DNA of 64,000 nucleotides from Coprinellus micaceus (lineage: Eukaryota > Basidiomycota > Agaricomycetes > Agaricales > Psathyrellaceae). Position numbers and translations under genes: made by a program. The notes under the pieces are model-generated. The model made no database searches, was not told where the DNA came from, and saw only the letters and a list, made by a program, of their open reading frames with translations. The DNA lies in assembly GCA_951394405.1 (NCBI GenBank), contig OX596343.1, positions 1,550,001 to 1,614,000 on the forward strand, read 5' to 3'. This document shows, piece after piece, positions 1-10,415 of the stretch (the stretch's first letter is position 1; each line of letters starts with the position of its first letter).

Positions 1-2256
1 AATACCCCTTCATCTTCTCCCCAAGCAAATCCTTCGCATCCCGATCCGACTCGGCACTCCTCGCCTTGAACCCCGTAAACGAGCGGTCCCTCAACGCCCC
101 CTCCCAAATCAAATGGCACGTATTATCCTCCAAACTCTTCGCCTCGTCCCCCTCCTTCCCCTTCCCTTTGCCCTTCACACTGTGTGACGACGACGCCCCA
201 ACACCCTCTTCCTCCCCTGCCCCTTCGACGTCCGAGTCGGGGTTCTCGAGATTGTCGGTGGCAGCTTCGAGCTCGACGTCCTCCGCTCCGCGTGGCCGCG
301 CGGCCTCCGTCCACTCGATACGGTGCAGCATCAGCCGCTTGTAGTTCTTCATGAACTTGGGCGCGCCCTCGACGTAGACCATGTTGAACTGCGGGTTGAA
401 TATGCAGAGCCCGGTGAGGTTGAGCTGGTCGGCGTTCTTCCGCACTTTGAATTGGTGAGATGGGTCGGAGAGGGTTTTGATCCTGCGACGTGAGTCAAGT
501 CAGTCACTGTGCGATCGGGAATGAGGAGACGCGTATGTACGTACTTGTATACGGCGCCATAGATCCCCTTCTTCTCCTCGTCCAGCTTCTTATTCTCCTT
601 CTTCTCCCTCCGCTGCTCATCCGTCAACTTGCGGTCAGCATTCGCCTTCTCGTGTGAATGCTTCCGCATCGCGACTTCCCTCCGTACCCTCGCCTCCACG
701 CGCGTCGGGTCTTGCACCGCATCCGAGGTGAGCACGCGCATAAGGTTCGCGAGTCGGACCTTGGGAGCGTCGGGAGGCAAGAGACCCATCTGTTGGCGGT
801 CCCGTTTGTCCTGCAGGGCCTCCTTTCTCCGGAGCTTCCTCATCTTCTTTTGCTCCTTCGTCGTTAGCATAAGAGGCTTCAACGCAGCCTTGTTCTTGTC
901 ACCGGGCGCGGGGATGGGAATAGGATGCTGGACGTAGATCGTAATGACCGAATCTTGCGTCGTGAGAGGGAGGGCATCCATGCCCAGCGTCTCGATGTCG
1001 TCGTACCTCTTGTTTGGGAGGAGGGCACTATCCCACCATTCCACCTCAGGGGGCGCAGTACGCTACGGCGAAATGAGAATCATACCCAAAGATACGCTAT
1101 GCCACGCACCTTGATGTTCTTCTCGATCCCCATCTCACTGTCCAACCCTGCCTTCCTGGCACTCTCCGCAATCCTCTGCTTCAACTCCTCCAGCTGTTGC
1201 TCACTCCTCATCTGGTTCGCCATCGCAACATACTTGCCTTTTGGATTAAATCTCATCTGGCGACCCATCCTCTCCCGTGGTGCGCCTTCAAACATAGGAT
1301 CCATCGGCGCTCCCACACTGTACGGATTCGCACCTGGTGCGGGTGTCGAAGCCGCAGGCGATGGTGCGACAGGCGGCGGCGTCGGAGCCGCATTCCTCAC
1401 GTTCGCCTTGATACTCGCAAACTTGGGCTGCATGGGTTTATACCTATCCTTCTTGCTCTGATTCAAAATGGGTGTCTGGTCCAGCAACAACGGGTGTGCG
1501 GCCATCTTCAGCCCGGCGCCTTGCTGACTCGCAGGGTCGACGGGAGTCCCCATCCCGCTGGCGCTGGCGCTGCCTTTCTTGGTGGATCTAGACGGGGCTG
1601 CGAGGGACATGTAGGGGTTGTCTTTGACGGCGAGCTTGGATTGGGCTTCGGCGACGCGGCGTTTGGCTTCTGCAACGCGACGGGCAAGGTCGGAGGCTCC
1701 GGACCCGCCAAGGGGTGTTCCGGATCCTGGGGTGCCAGAGGCACTTGATGACGGTGAAGCGTTGTTGAGGACGACGTTGGAAGGTGCGGTGGCAGGCACA
1801 ATGGGGACTTTTGGAACGGGGGCTGCGACTTTTGCGGGGAGACTGGGCGGGGGTGCTCCCCCTGGTTTAATGTTCTTCATCGCTGCCAGTTTTGCGGCAA
1901 TTTCAGCTCGCTTCTGAGCTATGAGTTGGTCCGTGGCGAGCTACACGAATGTCAGATTGTGCGATGCGACGAGTGCAGTGCATGTACTCACACCACCCGG
2001 TGGTTTGGCTGCGCCATTGCTAGGTCCTGAGGTCTGAGATAGAAAAGAGGTTGTAAAAGTAACGTCAGAATCTTGTTCAAAGGAAGAGTAATCACCTTGA
2101 GAACCAGGTGTTGGAAGTGGAGTGAATGCACTTACATCGCTAGAAAACGGCAAAATTAATGTATGTTCGAGGGGAAAACTTGAAGACAGACCTTTTATGT
2201 TTCTTTGAATTTGACCCTTCAGCCGCAGATTCAGCGGGGCGTTTCCTGTCGCTCAT
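1..2256 (-). CDS. PRP3: U4/U6 snRNP protein Prp3 (3' end outside window)
   Basis: Prp3 is a core protein of the U4/U6 di-snRNP and U4/U6.U5 tri-snRNP in nuclear pre-mRNA splicing. The minus-strand start ATG is at 2256 (MSDRKRPAES, followed by a Lys-rich patch KKHKR). Small 5' exons then carry the segments TSGPSNGAAKPPGG and LIAQKRAEIAAKLAAMKNIK. The family-typical central block follows, with FNPKGKYVAMANQMR near 1230-1250 and EWWDSALLPNKRYDD just below 1044. After it comes the Lys/Arg/Glu-rich helical region with KRDRQQMGLLPPDAPKVRLANL. The last visible exon (below about 480) reads NPQFNMVYVEGAPKFMKNYK, the start of the C-terminal DUF1115 domain, and runs off the window at base 1, so the stop is not seen. 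The gene is divergent from MRPL16 across a 505-bp shared upstream region. Identification is firm; splice sites of the small 5' exons are by eye. Confidence 0.94.
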
Positions 2257-2761
2257 GTTGGGGGTAGGGACTGTAGGGAGCCAAGGGGATCATGAGGAGG
2301 TCGTGACCCGGGCTCCATGTTTGCTCAAGTTTGGAAGTCAAGTTGTCGCCCTCGGTTCTGACCCTAACCCCAGCCTGCGTCCAGACCCTAACCCCGCACC
2401 AGGGTACTCTGCATTCAAGTTTCAGCGCCTAATCCCAGGATAGCTATGTTTTTCCCAGCCTGAAGACTAAGTTCCAATGTCAGGCTAGAGAGGGCGAGAA
2501 AGGCTTCCTACCTTCTGGAGCGGGAACCGTAATAATCCTCGGAATATACCCCAACAAAGTTGACCTAGACTCGGGACCGCTGGGTGAGAGAACAGGCAAA
2601 GGGAAGCGGATGAACGAGGAAAAGGGTTTGTATAGACATTGAGAGGATCTTGCGAGGATAAAAGGCGGTTTCGTCGTTGACTCGGTCGATGTCGCTTGCT
2701 GTGATCGCCGGCGAGCTCAACGTTGATGGGAAGCTGCAACGCGTCTTACCTAATCACCACC
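2257..2761. promoter_or_regulatory. Bidirectional upstream region of PRP3 and MRPL16
   Basis: These 505 bp separate the start codons of PRP3 (minus) and MRPL16 (plus). The strand carries two copies of ACCCTAACCCC at 2361-2371 and 2385-2395, 24 bp apart. They lie 105-139 bp upstream of the PRP3 ATG and read GGGGTTAGGGT in the PRP3 direction. No clear TATA box is visible for either gene. An ATG at 2726 in frame with L16 would add 12 residues; 2762 is preferred because it has a better context (CACC before ATG) and begins an Arg-rich presequence. Confidence 0.6.
2361..2395. promoter_or_regulatory. Paired telobox-like motif ACCCTAACCCC
   Basis: Two identical 11-mers lie at 2361-2371 and 2385-2395. 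The core CCCTAA is the complement of the TTAGGG repeat, and such short interstitial repeats are bound by Tbf1/Myb-type factors in other fungi. The same 11-mer is at 40327-40337 upstream of ENP2. Function here is inferred from the repeated sequence and its position, not shown. Confidence 0.45.
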
Positions 2762-3581
2762 ATGTTTTCTCTTTCCTCGCTGTCGCGGAGGGTGCTCGGC
2801 GGGGTTGGCAGCGCTGTCGGGAGGTTGGGGCAGCCCACGTCGTCGGCACAGATCCCTATACCGACTGCCCTGTCCCCGCTCAGTCTCTTCACCCGCGGAC
2901 GTGGCAACCTCGCCCCCAAGCAAGTCAAATACCTTCGGCGACACAAGGGCCGAGTCCCCATTCCCATTGGCGGGTCGACGCGGGGAACGACGTTGGCGTT
3001 TGGAGATTGGGGCATTAGGATTAAGGGGAATGGCGCGAGGTTGACCGCCAAGCAGCTTCAGACGGTCGAGGAGGTCATTTACAAGAAGTTGAAGATCTTG
3101 AAGGGCGCCAAGGTGTATATGCGAGTTTTCCCGGATCTGCCGGTTTGCGTGAAGGTACGTCGTCGCTGGTGCATTTGTTGGGTGGGTCGTGACCGAAGAT
3201 GAAGGGTAATGAAACTCGTATGGGTAAAGGAAAGGGAACGTTCGAATACTGGGCGTGCCGGTACGTCCGAGTCGACACGTACCCGAAGGATATTCGCTGA
3301 CATTTTGAGTAGAGTACCGACCGGACGTGTCTTGTTCGAAATTGGGGGTGTACCTATCCGAGAGGAGCTTGCACGGGACAGTGCGTACCGCCCATATTCC
3401 AGAGAGGTCCTTCACTGACCTTCCCTCCATAGTTCTCCGTATAGCCGCCTCAAAACTCCCCACCGATATGGAGTTTATTAACCGCAGCTCACCTCCTCGG
3501 CTGGGCACCACGCTCATTCACCCACCCTTGCCGCCCTTAGCGGAAGCAGAAACTGCCCAGCCAACCGCTCCAGTGGCCTAG
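2762..3581 (+). CDS. MRPL16: Mitochondrial large-subunit ribosomal protein uL16m
   Basis: Mitochondrial homologue of bacterial L16, placed by family knowledge near the peptidyl-transferase centre and A-site tRNA of the mitoribosome. Four exons join in frame: 2762-3154, 3205-3260, 3313-3380 and 3433-3581, giving 221 residues. The N-terminus [14 protein letters not shown] is Arg/Ser-rich with no acidic residue, as expected of a mitochondrial presequence. Family signatures follow: RKHKGRVP-type [37 protein letters not shown], then [11 protein letters not shown] and LRIAASKLP near the end. A C-terminal tail of about 35 residues rich in Pro and Ala extends past the bacterial core. The gene is divergent from PRP3. 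Identification is strong. Confidence 0.93.
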
Positions 3582-4181
3582 GTTGAGACCCCCTCCTCAT
3601 AGAACCCCATCCTATTACGCTCTGATAATGATATTCACCTTCCTGCTTTCGTTAACAGTTCTGGCTGGGCCATGTGGCCAGGTCTCATGTCTTGTTTCGA
3701 AAGGCACAGATATTCCTTCGATCACATTCTCTTTCCCCTTCTGCGGCCTCTTTCACAATCACTCGAATCTTGCCCAAATCCATGAACGTGTTTCGCCCTT
3801 GTCACCTTGTGTTTCGGTGATGAACGAGATACGACTTCGATAATCGAGCGCTCGATCACGTCACGGCCCCTCCAGAACTCCTTCCAGTCACTCCAGGCTC
3901 CTCGAGTTGTGCATTAGACGTAGGTGATGAGGACTAACAGGCACTCAAAGGCCATTGGATGTGGCGTTCGGTCCCAATGACGTCTATTCCAACTTTCTGG
4001 CTGTGTCACTGCGCAGGTGGTCTATTCATGGAACAACACCGTCACCCCGTGCCCAACCCAGTCGTCACTCCTTTCTATAAAATGGACTCCCCTATCGATT
4101 CAATCCCAGGGAGCCCTCTTGTTCTCCTTTCCCAATCGCTAACCCATCGGACGCCCCTTAGCCTCGAAACTCGGCCTCACC
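3582..4181. promoter_or_regulatory. Intergenic region and GAD promoter
   Basis: These 600 bp hold the MRPL16 3' flank and the glutamate decarboxylase promoter. A TATA box, TATAAAA at 4076-4082, lies about 100 bp upstream of the GAD start codon. The open frames in this stretch show no protein-like features. Confidence 0.55.
4076..4082 (+). promoter_or_regulatory. TATA box of glutamate decarboxylase gene
   Basis: TATAAAA lies 100 bp before the ATG at 4182. The spacing fits a short 5' leader with transcription starting about 30-70 bp downstream of the box. Confidence 0.5.
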
Positions 4182-6425
4182 ATGCTGTCCCGCCACAGTC
4201 AGTACCGTCGCCCCCTCCATCCACCCACATCGCGATCTACATAACTAACCGTCCCCTCCCCACAGTCGACCCCGACGAGATAATCGAAACCTGCAAAGAA
4301 CACCCGCACCGCAAACACGCTTCGCGCGACGGGAGGCAAGGACACATCCAATCATGGCGCCGGGACGAAGATGCCTCGGCCGTGCCCAAGTACAAGATGC
4401 CCCCGGTGGGCATCCCGTCGAAGGCGGCGTACCAGCTCCTGCACGACGAGACCGCACTCGACGGGAACCCCCTTCTCAACCTCGCGAGCTTCGTGCACAC
4501 TTGGATGCCCGAGGAAGCGGACAAGCTTATCATGGAAAATATGAATAAGAACCTCGTCGATTTGGATGAGTACCCTGCGGCGAGCATCATTCATAACAGG
4601 TGTATTTCTATGCGTGCGTATATGTTCGCCCGTCCAATGTCCTCCTGCTTGGGGGTGGGGTATATATATACTGATGCTGAAATGGCGGCTATTTATAGTT
4701 GGAGATCTCTGGCACGCCCCGAAGGAAGGGAAGGTTATTGGGACAGCCACGGCAGGCTCCAGCGAGGCGATCATGCTTGGGGGGCTCGCTATGAAGAAGC
4801 GGTGGCAAGAAAGCCGCAAGGCTGCCGGGAAAGACTACTTCCACCCTAACATCGTCTTCGGGTCCAACGCCCAGGTCGCGTTGGAGAAATTCGCTAGGTA
4901 AGCGATACCATATACTAAGCGCCCGTCCGGCTCTTCAGGCTCAATGTCGTTGTGCAGGTATTTCGACGTCGAGACTCGCTTGGTGCCTGTTAAGGAGTCG
5001 AATGGGTTCGTTATGGACCCAAACGACGCGATTCAGTACGTGGATGAGAACACCATTGGGATCATTGTCATCTTTGGGAGCACCTATACCGGCCACTTCG
5101 AGGACGTCGCGCTGATGAGCAAGCTCCGTGAGTCTTCTCCCATACTTACCCGATAGCATCTGACCGCTGACTTTGTGGATGTGGACGGATAGTCGATGAC
5201 CTGCAGCAGCGAACGGGGCTTGACATCCCTATCCACGTCGACGGCGCGTCGGGCGCTTTCATCGCACCCTTCGCGTATCCACACTTGAAGTGGGACTTCA
5301 AGGTGCCAAGGGTCGTTTCTATCAACACCTCAGGACATAAGTTCGGGCTGACCTATGCGGGTCTGGGCTGGGTTCTGTGGAGGGACGAAAGTTATCTCCA
5401 CAGGGATTTGGTATTCGAGCTGCGTGAGTCGCTACTTGTCGTAAATTTCTGAGATTGTAGGAAGCTTACCAAAGAGAATTGTTATAGACTACCTCGGGAG
5501 CGTCGAGTACACGTTCACGCTGAACTTCTCCAAACCTGCCGCACCGGTCATCGCGCAGATGTTCAACTTCCTGAACTTGGGGTTCGACGGGTACAGGAAG
5601 ATCGCCTGGAAAGACCTGAGGAACGCTCGTATGCTTTCCAAGGCCCTTGAGAGCACCTACTTCACAGTGAGTTCGCTTCACCCCCATCCACTACCAATCA
5701 TTCACGTTGGGTTCGACGAATAACAGGTATTCAGTAACCTCCACCGACCCGTCTCCCCCCCAGAGTCCACGGACGTCACGCAAGTCACCCACCCATCCAA
5801 CAGCGCCAAGGGAAAGAACCACCACGAAAACAACGACGACCCCGAGCATTACATGGCTGGGGTGCCCGTTGTTGCGTTCAGACTGAACGACAGGTATAAG
5901 GAGGAGAACCCGAGTGTGCAGCAGCAGTGGATTGCGACGATGTTGAGGACGAAAGGGTGGATTATACCTAATTATAATGTGAGTTGGTTGGCCTTGGGTT
6001 GCACTGACTAGTTGGTATGGGTTGTTGATATGTGTACTTGATGATAGGCACCTCAAGGCGCGGAAGATGTGGAGATCCTGCGGGTCGTCGGTGCGTACCC
6101 ATTTTTCTGGAGTCTGGGCGCTCCCTCATATGAAGTTCCTGTTCCCTTACAGTGCGCGAAACGCTCAGCGAAGACCTCATGGAGAGGCTGATCATCGACA
6201 TTCTCGGCGTCACCGAAGCTCTCGCGGGTGAGTCCAAGCAGCAACATTCTCTCCTCATCTTGGCTAACGGAGCTTTGTCTAGGCCCCGGCCATGCGTTCT
6301 CTGGAGACGCAGGGCAGCCGAAGGGTATCACACACCCTGATCATGAGCACGCGCGCCCAGACAAGGACAACTTCGATGGAGTTGGGGAGGCTCTTGAACA
6401 ACTTGCGTTCGCGAGCCAGTGCTAA
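4182..6425 (+). CDS. GAD1: Glutamate decarboxylase (PLP-dependent)
   Basis: Cytosolic enzyme converting L-glutamate to GABA and CO2, the entry step of the GABA shunt; the family is PLP group II decarboxylases. A 16-nt first exon (MLSRH, 4182-4197) joins to [19 protein letters not shown] through a short intron. Later exons give [38 protein letters not shown], the PLP-site region [16 protein letters not shown] and [19 protein letters not shown], where the Lys of SGHK should bind PLP. Further on come [20 protein letters not shown] and [10 protein letters not shown], with the stop at 6423-6425. The length, about 540 residues, suits fungal GADs. An Asn/His/Lys-rich insert ([15 protein letters not shown]) interrupts the C-terminal domain. 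No plant-type calmodulin-binding tail is recognisable. Around nine exons are needed. The intron at about 4898-4957 carries a copy of the TAAGCGCCC motif. Confidence 0.95.
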
Positions 6426-6560
6426 ATACACCAGTTGATGCAAAACAGAAATACAGAACAGAGAATCCAGATTGGAATGGGCGTGAATTGTACTTGTATT
6501 CCCCAAGGAAGGACTTTCGAAACAAAAGGTGTACTACCAGTAGCACGGAACCACTTGATG

Positions 6561-7939
6561 TCATCTTGGCTCTCCAACGTGTTGCCTCCAGTAATCCGCG
6601 ACAGATCGTCCTGTCGACCACTCCTCTCTCATCGCAGCCATATAGTCACAAATCGACAAGAACCCTTCCAGCCACTCGAACTCTTTCTCGGGCATCGGCC
6701 ATATCCTCTCCCACTTCTTCAGCTCCCGCGGAGTCGGGTAGGACTTGCAGATGAAGAAGTGGGGTTGGGAGGACCCGCCGTACCCGCGGTGCTTGGGGAG
6801 CGAGTACTCAGAGTGCATGACTCGGGGAGGGGGCCCCAGTGGGGAGGCGCCGAGGGCGTGGAACTCAGCGAAGCCCTCGAGGACGGGCTGGAGGACGGCG
6901 GGGTATTGATGCGATGCTCGGGGTTTGACCGGGGGAGGAGCGCGACGAGGCTTCCGTTTCTTCTTAGGCTCTGAATCCGAATCCGACCCCGAGTCCATCT
7001 CGATGTCATCTTCGGCAGGTTGATCCTGGATTTCAATCTTGACGTTCTCAGGAGGGTACCGGTGGAGTACTTTGATAAAAATACGCAAGACCCTAACGTT
7101 GAGGTCACAGGTAGTCAGCCTACAGCCTATTACAACTCAAAGGGGCATCGTGACTTCTGGCGTTAGCATACTCACCTGTTATAGGGTATAAGGTAGAATT
7201 GTTCCTGTGCGAAGATGGCTCTGGCCACGAAGCGCCCGTCCAGGATCTGGTGCATCCGCATCCCGTTCGCCTGGGTTCGAAGGTATTCCACTCGGTGTTT
7301 CTGTTTCTGTGGTCCACTCTCTCCGTTCTTCTCGCAACACGTCCTGACGTAGTTTGGATATCGCTCGAGAAGGTCGGCGAGGCGTCTCAGCTGGTTGGCC
7401 TTCAACGTGTTCAGCTTGACCTCTGCTGCATCGATGAGATCGAATGCTGTCTTCAGACCACTTCCCGAGACATCTCGGAAGGCGGGGTTTCCCCAGGGAA
7501 GGATCTGGTCTGGCTCCACGGAGTTCAGCACCGGGATGAATTTGTTGTATTTATCGAGCTCGCCCACGATGGCGTTGCGTATCTCCCATTTGATATCGAC
7601 CGGCCTGCTCTTGATCCTGTCTAGGAAGAAGGTACTTTCCTTCTCCAGTGTGGGGATGTGGGGATGAGGGTTGCCGCGGTGCAGGGCGCAGATTCTCAGG
7701 TACAGAGAGAACAAGTCTTTGAGCTCTGCGAGGTCTGAGGCAGGGAGGATTTTGCCGATCTTGAAGTGGGAGGAGACGCAGTCGTCAAGGTAGGAACTGT
7801 TGTGGTTGGAGAGGATTTCGAGGATCTTTTGGATCCAGAGGTCGTTCAAGACCTCGTGGACGAGCTCGCGAGGCAGGCGGGGGAGACGGCTGGCCACTGC
7901 ATGATAACGGGGGTTGTGTTTGACGGTGGGTGTTGACAT
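6561..7939 (-). CDS. Unidentified protein with acidic-basic linker
   Basis: I do not recognise this protein. Two main exons on minus, about 7939-7172 and 7088-6561, join through a short intron after QEQFYLIPYNR. The N-terminal half, after MSTPTVKHNPRYHAV, has LPRELVHEVLNDLW, which faintly recalls an F-box, and then a mostly helical region. The second exon has an acidic Ser/Asp stretch (MDSGSDSDSEP) followed directly by KKKRKPRRAPPP, a likely nuclear localisation signal. It ends with an aromatic block, HFFICKSYPTPRELKKWER then WPMPEKEFEWLEGF. No signal peptide or membrane segment is seen. The stop is at 6561, close to the convergent GAD gene. That both exons read cleanly through a canonical intron supports a real gene; function is unknown. 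Confidence 0.65.
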
Positions 7940-8367
7940 GAGCTGTGAAGTTGGTCTGTAGGGATCTGGGGTATTAATTTATGACAGTCGGACTATGAAA
8001 TCGCCACGCCGCAGAACACCTGTTTCGATTTGCGCGAGGCGAGGCTCTGAGAGTGTGGAAATGTGATAGGGATCGTAACGAAATCCCTTCAAACCGAGGG
8101 ACAGAGAAGGGCTTGGTGGGAGCCTTCGATTGGCACATCTGTACTGAGGATATTCTCTAGTCGAAGTCAAGTCAAAGTTGTTGTTTTTTTGCGTACTCTG
8201 TGGGCGCTTATCGCACTCGGGGGGGCCAAAATCACACGGGCGCTTATAGTTGATTGCGGTTTTCCAGAACCACCATCGAAACAAGGTTAGGACCTTTTCG
8301 TCAAATGTTTTTAGAACAAGTGAGTTTAATCTCTGGACATATCGGAACTCGGAACCAACTAATTTAA
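7940..8367. other. Intergenic region with two GGGCGCTTA motifs
   Basis: The 428 bp lie between the start of the unidentified gene (7939) and the stop of the F-box/LRR gene (8368), both on minus. Two exact copies of GGGCGCTTA occur at 8202-8210 and 8238-8246, 36 bp apart and about 260-305 bp upstream of the 7939 start. No TATA box or gene is seen. Confidence 0.5.
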
Positions 8368-10084
8368 TCAAGGTGAGAAGTCCCTGGGAGGCTCCGCAGG
8401 TCCGACCCAGAACGGGCAGTGAACTTCTAGGTGGCATATTTTGCCCTCTGGCTTAGCGTTGGGTGGGTCGGGAATAGTCAACGTCCCACTCCTGGCAAAG
8501 CTCTTGATCGTAGGAACAGATTGAGCAATAATCCTCATCAGACCCCAGTGTACGAGATCACCACAGCATGAACGCCGCTTGATAGTGATGTCTGCAAGGT
8601 TCCACTGGAGTGGTGGAAGGACCTCTTGGGCAGATTGGATGAAGTCGGCGGGGGTGGTTTGGCGAGGGTGAGGAGGTGACTGGACAGACAACCGTAAAAT
8701 GTAAGGCGGTGAATCATTGAGGAATGAGGAGTAGGCTTACAGAAGTGAAAGGGAAAAATTCGGATGGTGTGATTGGGAAGCCTCCTTTTGCGACGACATC
8801 GTGGATTCGGAGGTTCAGAGACTTGAGGTTGGGCACCCTCTTCGCTAGGAGGGCGAGGACGTTGACAGACAGGCTGGAAATGGCCACCGAGAACTCCTCG
8901 AGGGCGGCGTCCTTTGGATTTCCCCCAACCAAAGCGTTCAACACTTGATCCAGCTCCGTAATCGTCACCGCGCCCTCAATGGAGAGGTTTCGCAAGGTGG
9001 AGGAGATGCTGTTGAAAAAGGGCGAGGGGGTGTTCCACCAGGGTTTGGGGTACGGAACGTAGTGCAGCCGCATGACGAGCTTTTCGAGGTGATTTAGCTC
9101 CAGGTTTGAAAGCCCCTTGATGAAGAGCGGGTTGGAGTCGGAGACGTATGTGAGGGAGTTGAGGGTGTCGGAGTGATTTGAAAGGAAGGTAATGAGACTC
9201 TCAGGAGAGGCGAAGGTGTGAGGGCTGATTTCGAAGGATCGGAGTTTCTTGAATCGGGTGAGGGATGCGTACAAGTTCCTGAGGTCCCGTCGTTGCGGTG
9301 AGCCAACGTACAGGCTTTCTAAAGTATACTCAAATTTGTTGATGAACCTAGAAATGGGTTCTCCAACTGGAAGGAGGAGGTCCCGAGGGTCGTCTGCGAT
9401 GGTGAATGAGAGACGAAGGGAGCGAAGGCAGGGGAAGTTGATGTCGTGGGGGAGCTGGGAGGCAACCGAACGGGGGTGAAGGGTGAGGCGTAGATGCTGT
9501 ATATTTGTCCCCAAGCTGCGCCAAGCGAGGGAGAGATACGGCTCGTTGAACGTAGACACCATTTCCCACCTGAACCAGAAGTTGTCGACATTCCGCAGTA
9601 GTGGTAGGACGGCCTCGAGATCTGTCGTTATCTTGGCAGCAGATATTGGCCCCTCCGCCTGATGATATTTCAAGGTCGAAAGGCCCGGAAGGTTCTGAAA
9701 TATTTGGGTCGTGAAGGTGGCTAGGGCGCTGCGCTGCTGGGGTACCGGGGGTCGATGGTGTTCATTCACGATCGCTTCGGCGCGAGAAAGGTCGCGGAGC
9801 GCAGCTGGGTCCAGGTGAAATGAGCGCACGCGCTTCGCATTCACCGGGTTCCTGGTCATACTTAAGCTTAACGAGCTGGGACCCCATCAACGATAACGGA
9901 CGTACCGCAGGACCTCAAGCGTACGAATGAGGGTTCTGTCCACCTTGTCCACGGAGACTGACTTATACCTTTCGTCCATAGCCAGGGTATAGAATAGTCT
10001 ATTGACCGATATTAGCCGTATCACATCCTTCCCGGGTAGATATTGAGCGATTAGCGCCCATATTTCAGGAGGAACGTCTGCCAT
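8368..10084 (-). CDS. F-box/leucine-rich-repeat protein
   Basis: Probable substrate receptor of an SCF ubiquitin ligase. Three minus-strand exons: the F-box exon from ATG 10084 (MADVPPEIWALIAQYLPGKD, then VIRLISVNRLFYTLAMDERY); a long exon from about 9850 to 8750 joined as EVLR-NPVNAKRVRSFHL; and a last exon ending with TGA at 8368-8370. The middle exon has irregular leucine-rich repeats, for example FPCLRSLRLSF, LESLYVGS, LEKLVMRLHYV, LRNLSIEGAVTI and VPNLKSLNLRI. Such single-family F-box/LRR proteins are greatly expanded in Agaricomycetes, so the substrate cannot be guessed. The gene is divergent from MutY with 331 bp between the two ATGs. Confidence 0.82.
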
Positions 10085-10415
10085 GATTGCAAGGTCGAGA
10101 GAGGCTATCGTGGTGGTGGGTGGGCAAAGCGTATAGACAACTCTTTGATTGCACAAATCGGAGGCACACGGACCCCGTCGACATAACCGGAGCTGACTGG
10201 AAAGGGGTATCGAGGGAAGAAGGTCCAGACAAAGGACCAGAGCCACCTCGCGCTGGTTCGATTCCGAGTCTGCAGCCGCCCACCGGCGCTTAGTCACCAT
10301 CAGATGGCTGCCATGGGCGCTAGAAACACCGAGTCGCCTCTTGGCGCTTGTCATCACCACAAACCGCCTTCTGCTCATTACAGTCACCGCGGCGCGTTCA
10401 ATTTACCTCTTCTCA
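10085..10415. promoter_or_regulatory. Divergent upstream region, F-box gene and MutY
   Basis: The 331 bp separate the F-box start (10084, minus) and the MutY start (10416, plus). CGGCGCTTA, one form of the recurrent motif, is at 10284-10292. The frame just before the MutY ATG stays open from about 10341 with only TTG/CTG-type codons as possible starts. Confidence 0.5.

Noticed and set aside
2361..2395. CCCTAA repeats as a telomere or ancient chromosome end
   Set aside because: Only two spaced copies in a promoter between housekeeping genes, with a third copy at another promoter; a promoter element is the simpler reading.
2726..2761. Upstream in-frame ATG for MRPL16
   Set aside because: It adds a Cys/Asn/Tyr segment before a textbook presequence; the ATG at 2762 has the better context.
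2750..3517. 255-codon minus-strand frame opposite MRPL16
   Set aside because: It overlaps the exons and introns of a clear uL16m gene and has no family pattern.
10249..10271. GGTTCGATTCC T-loop-like sequence in the F-box/MutY upstream region
   Set aside because: The T stem does not pair and no other tRNA arm is present.
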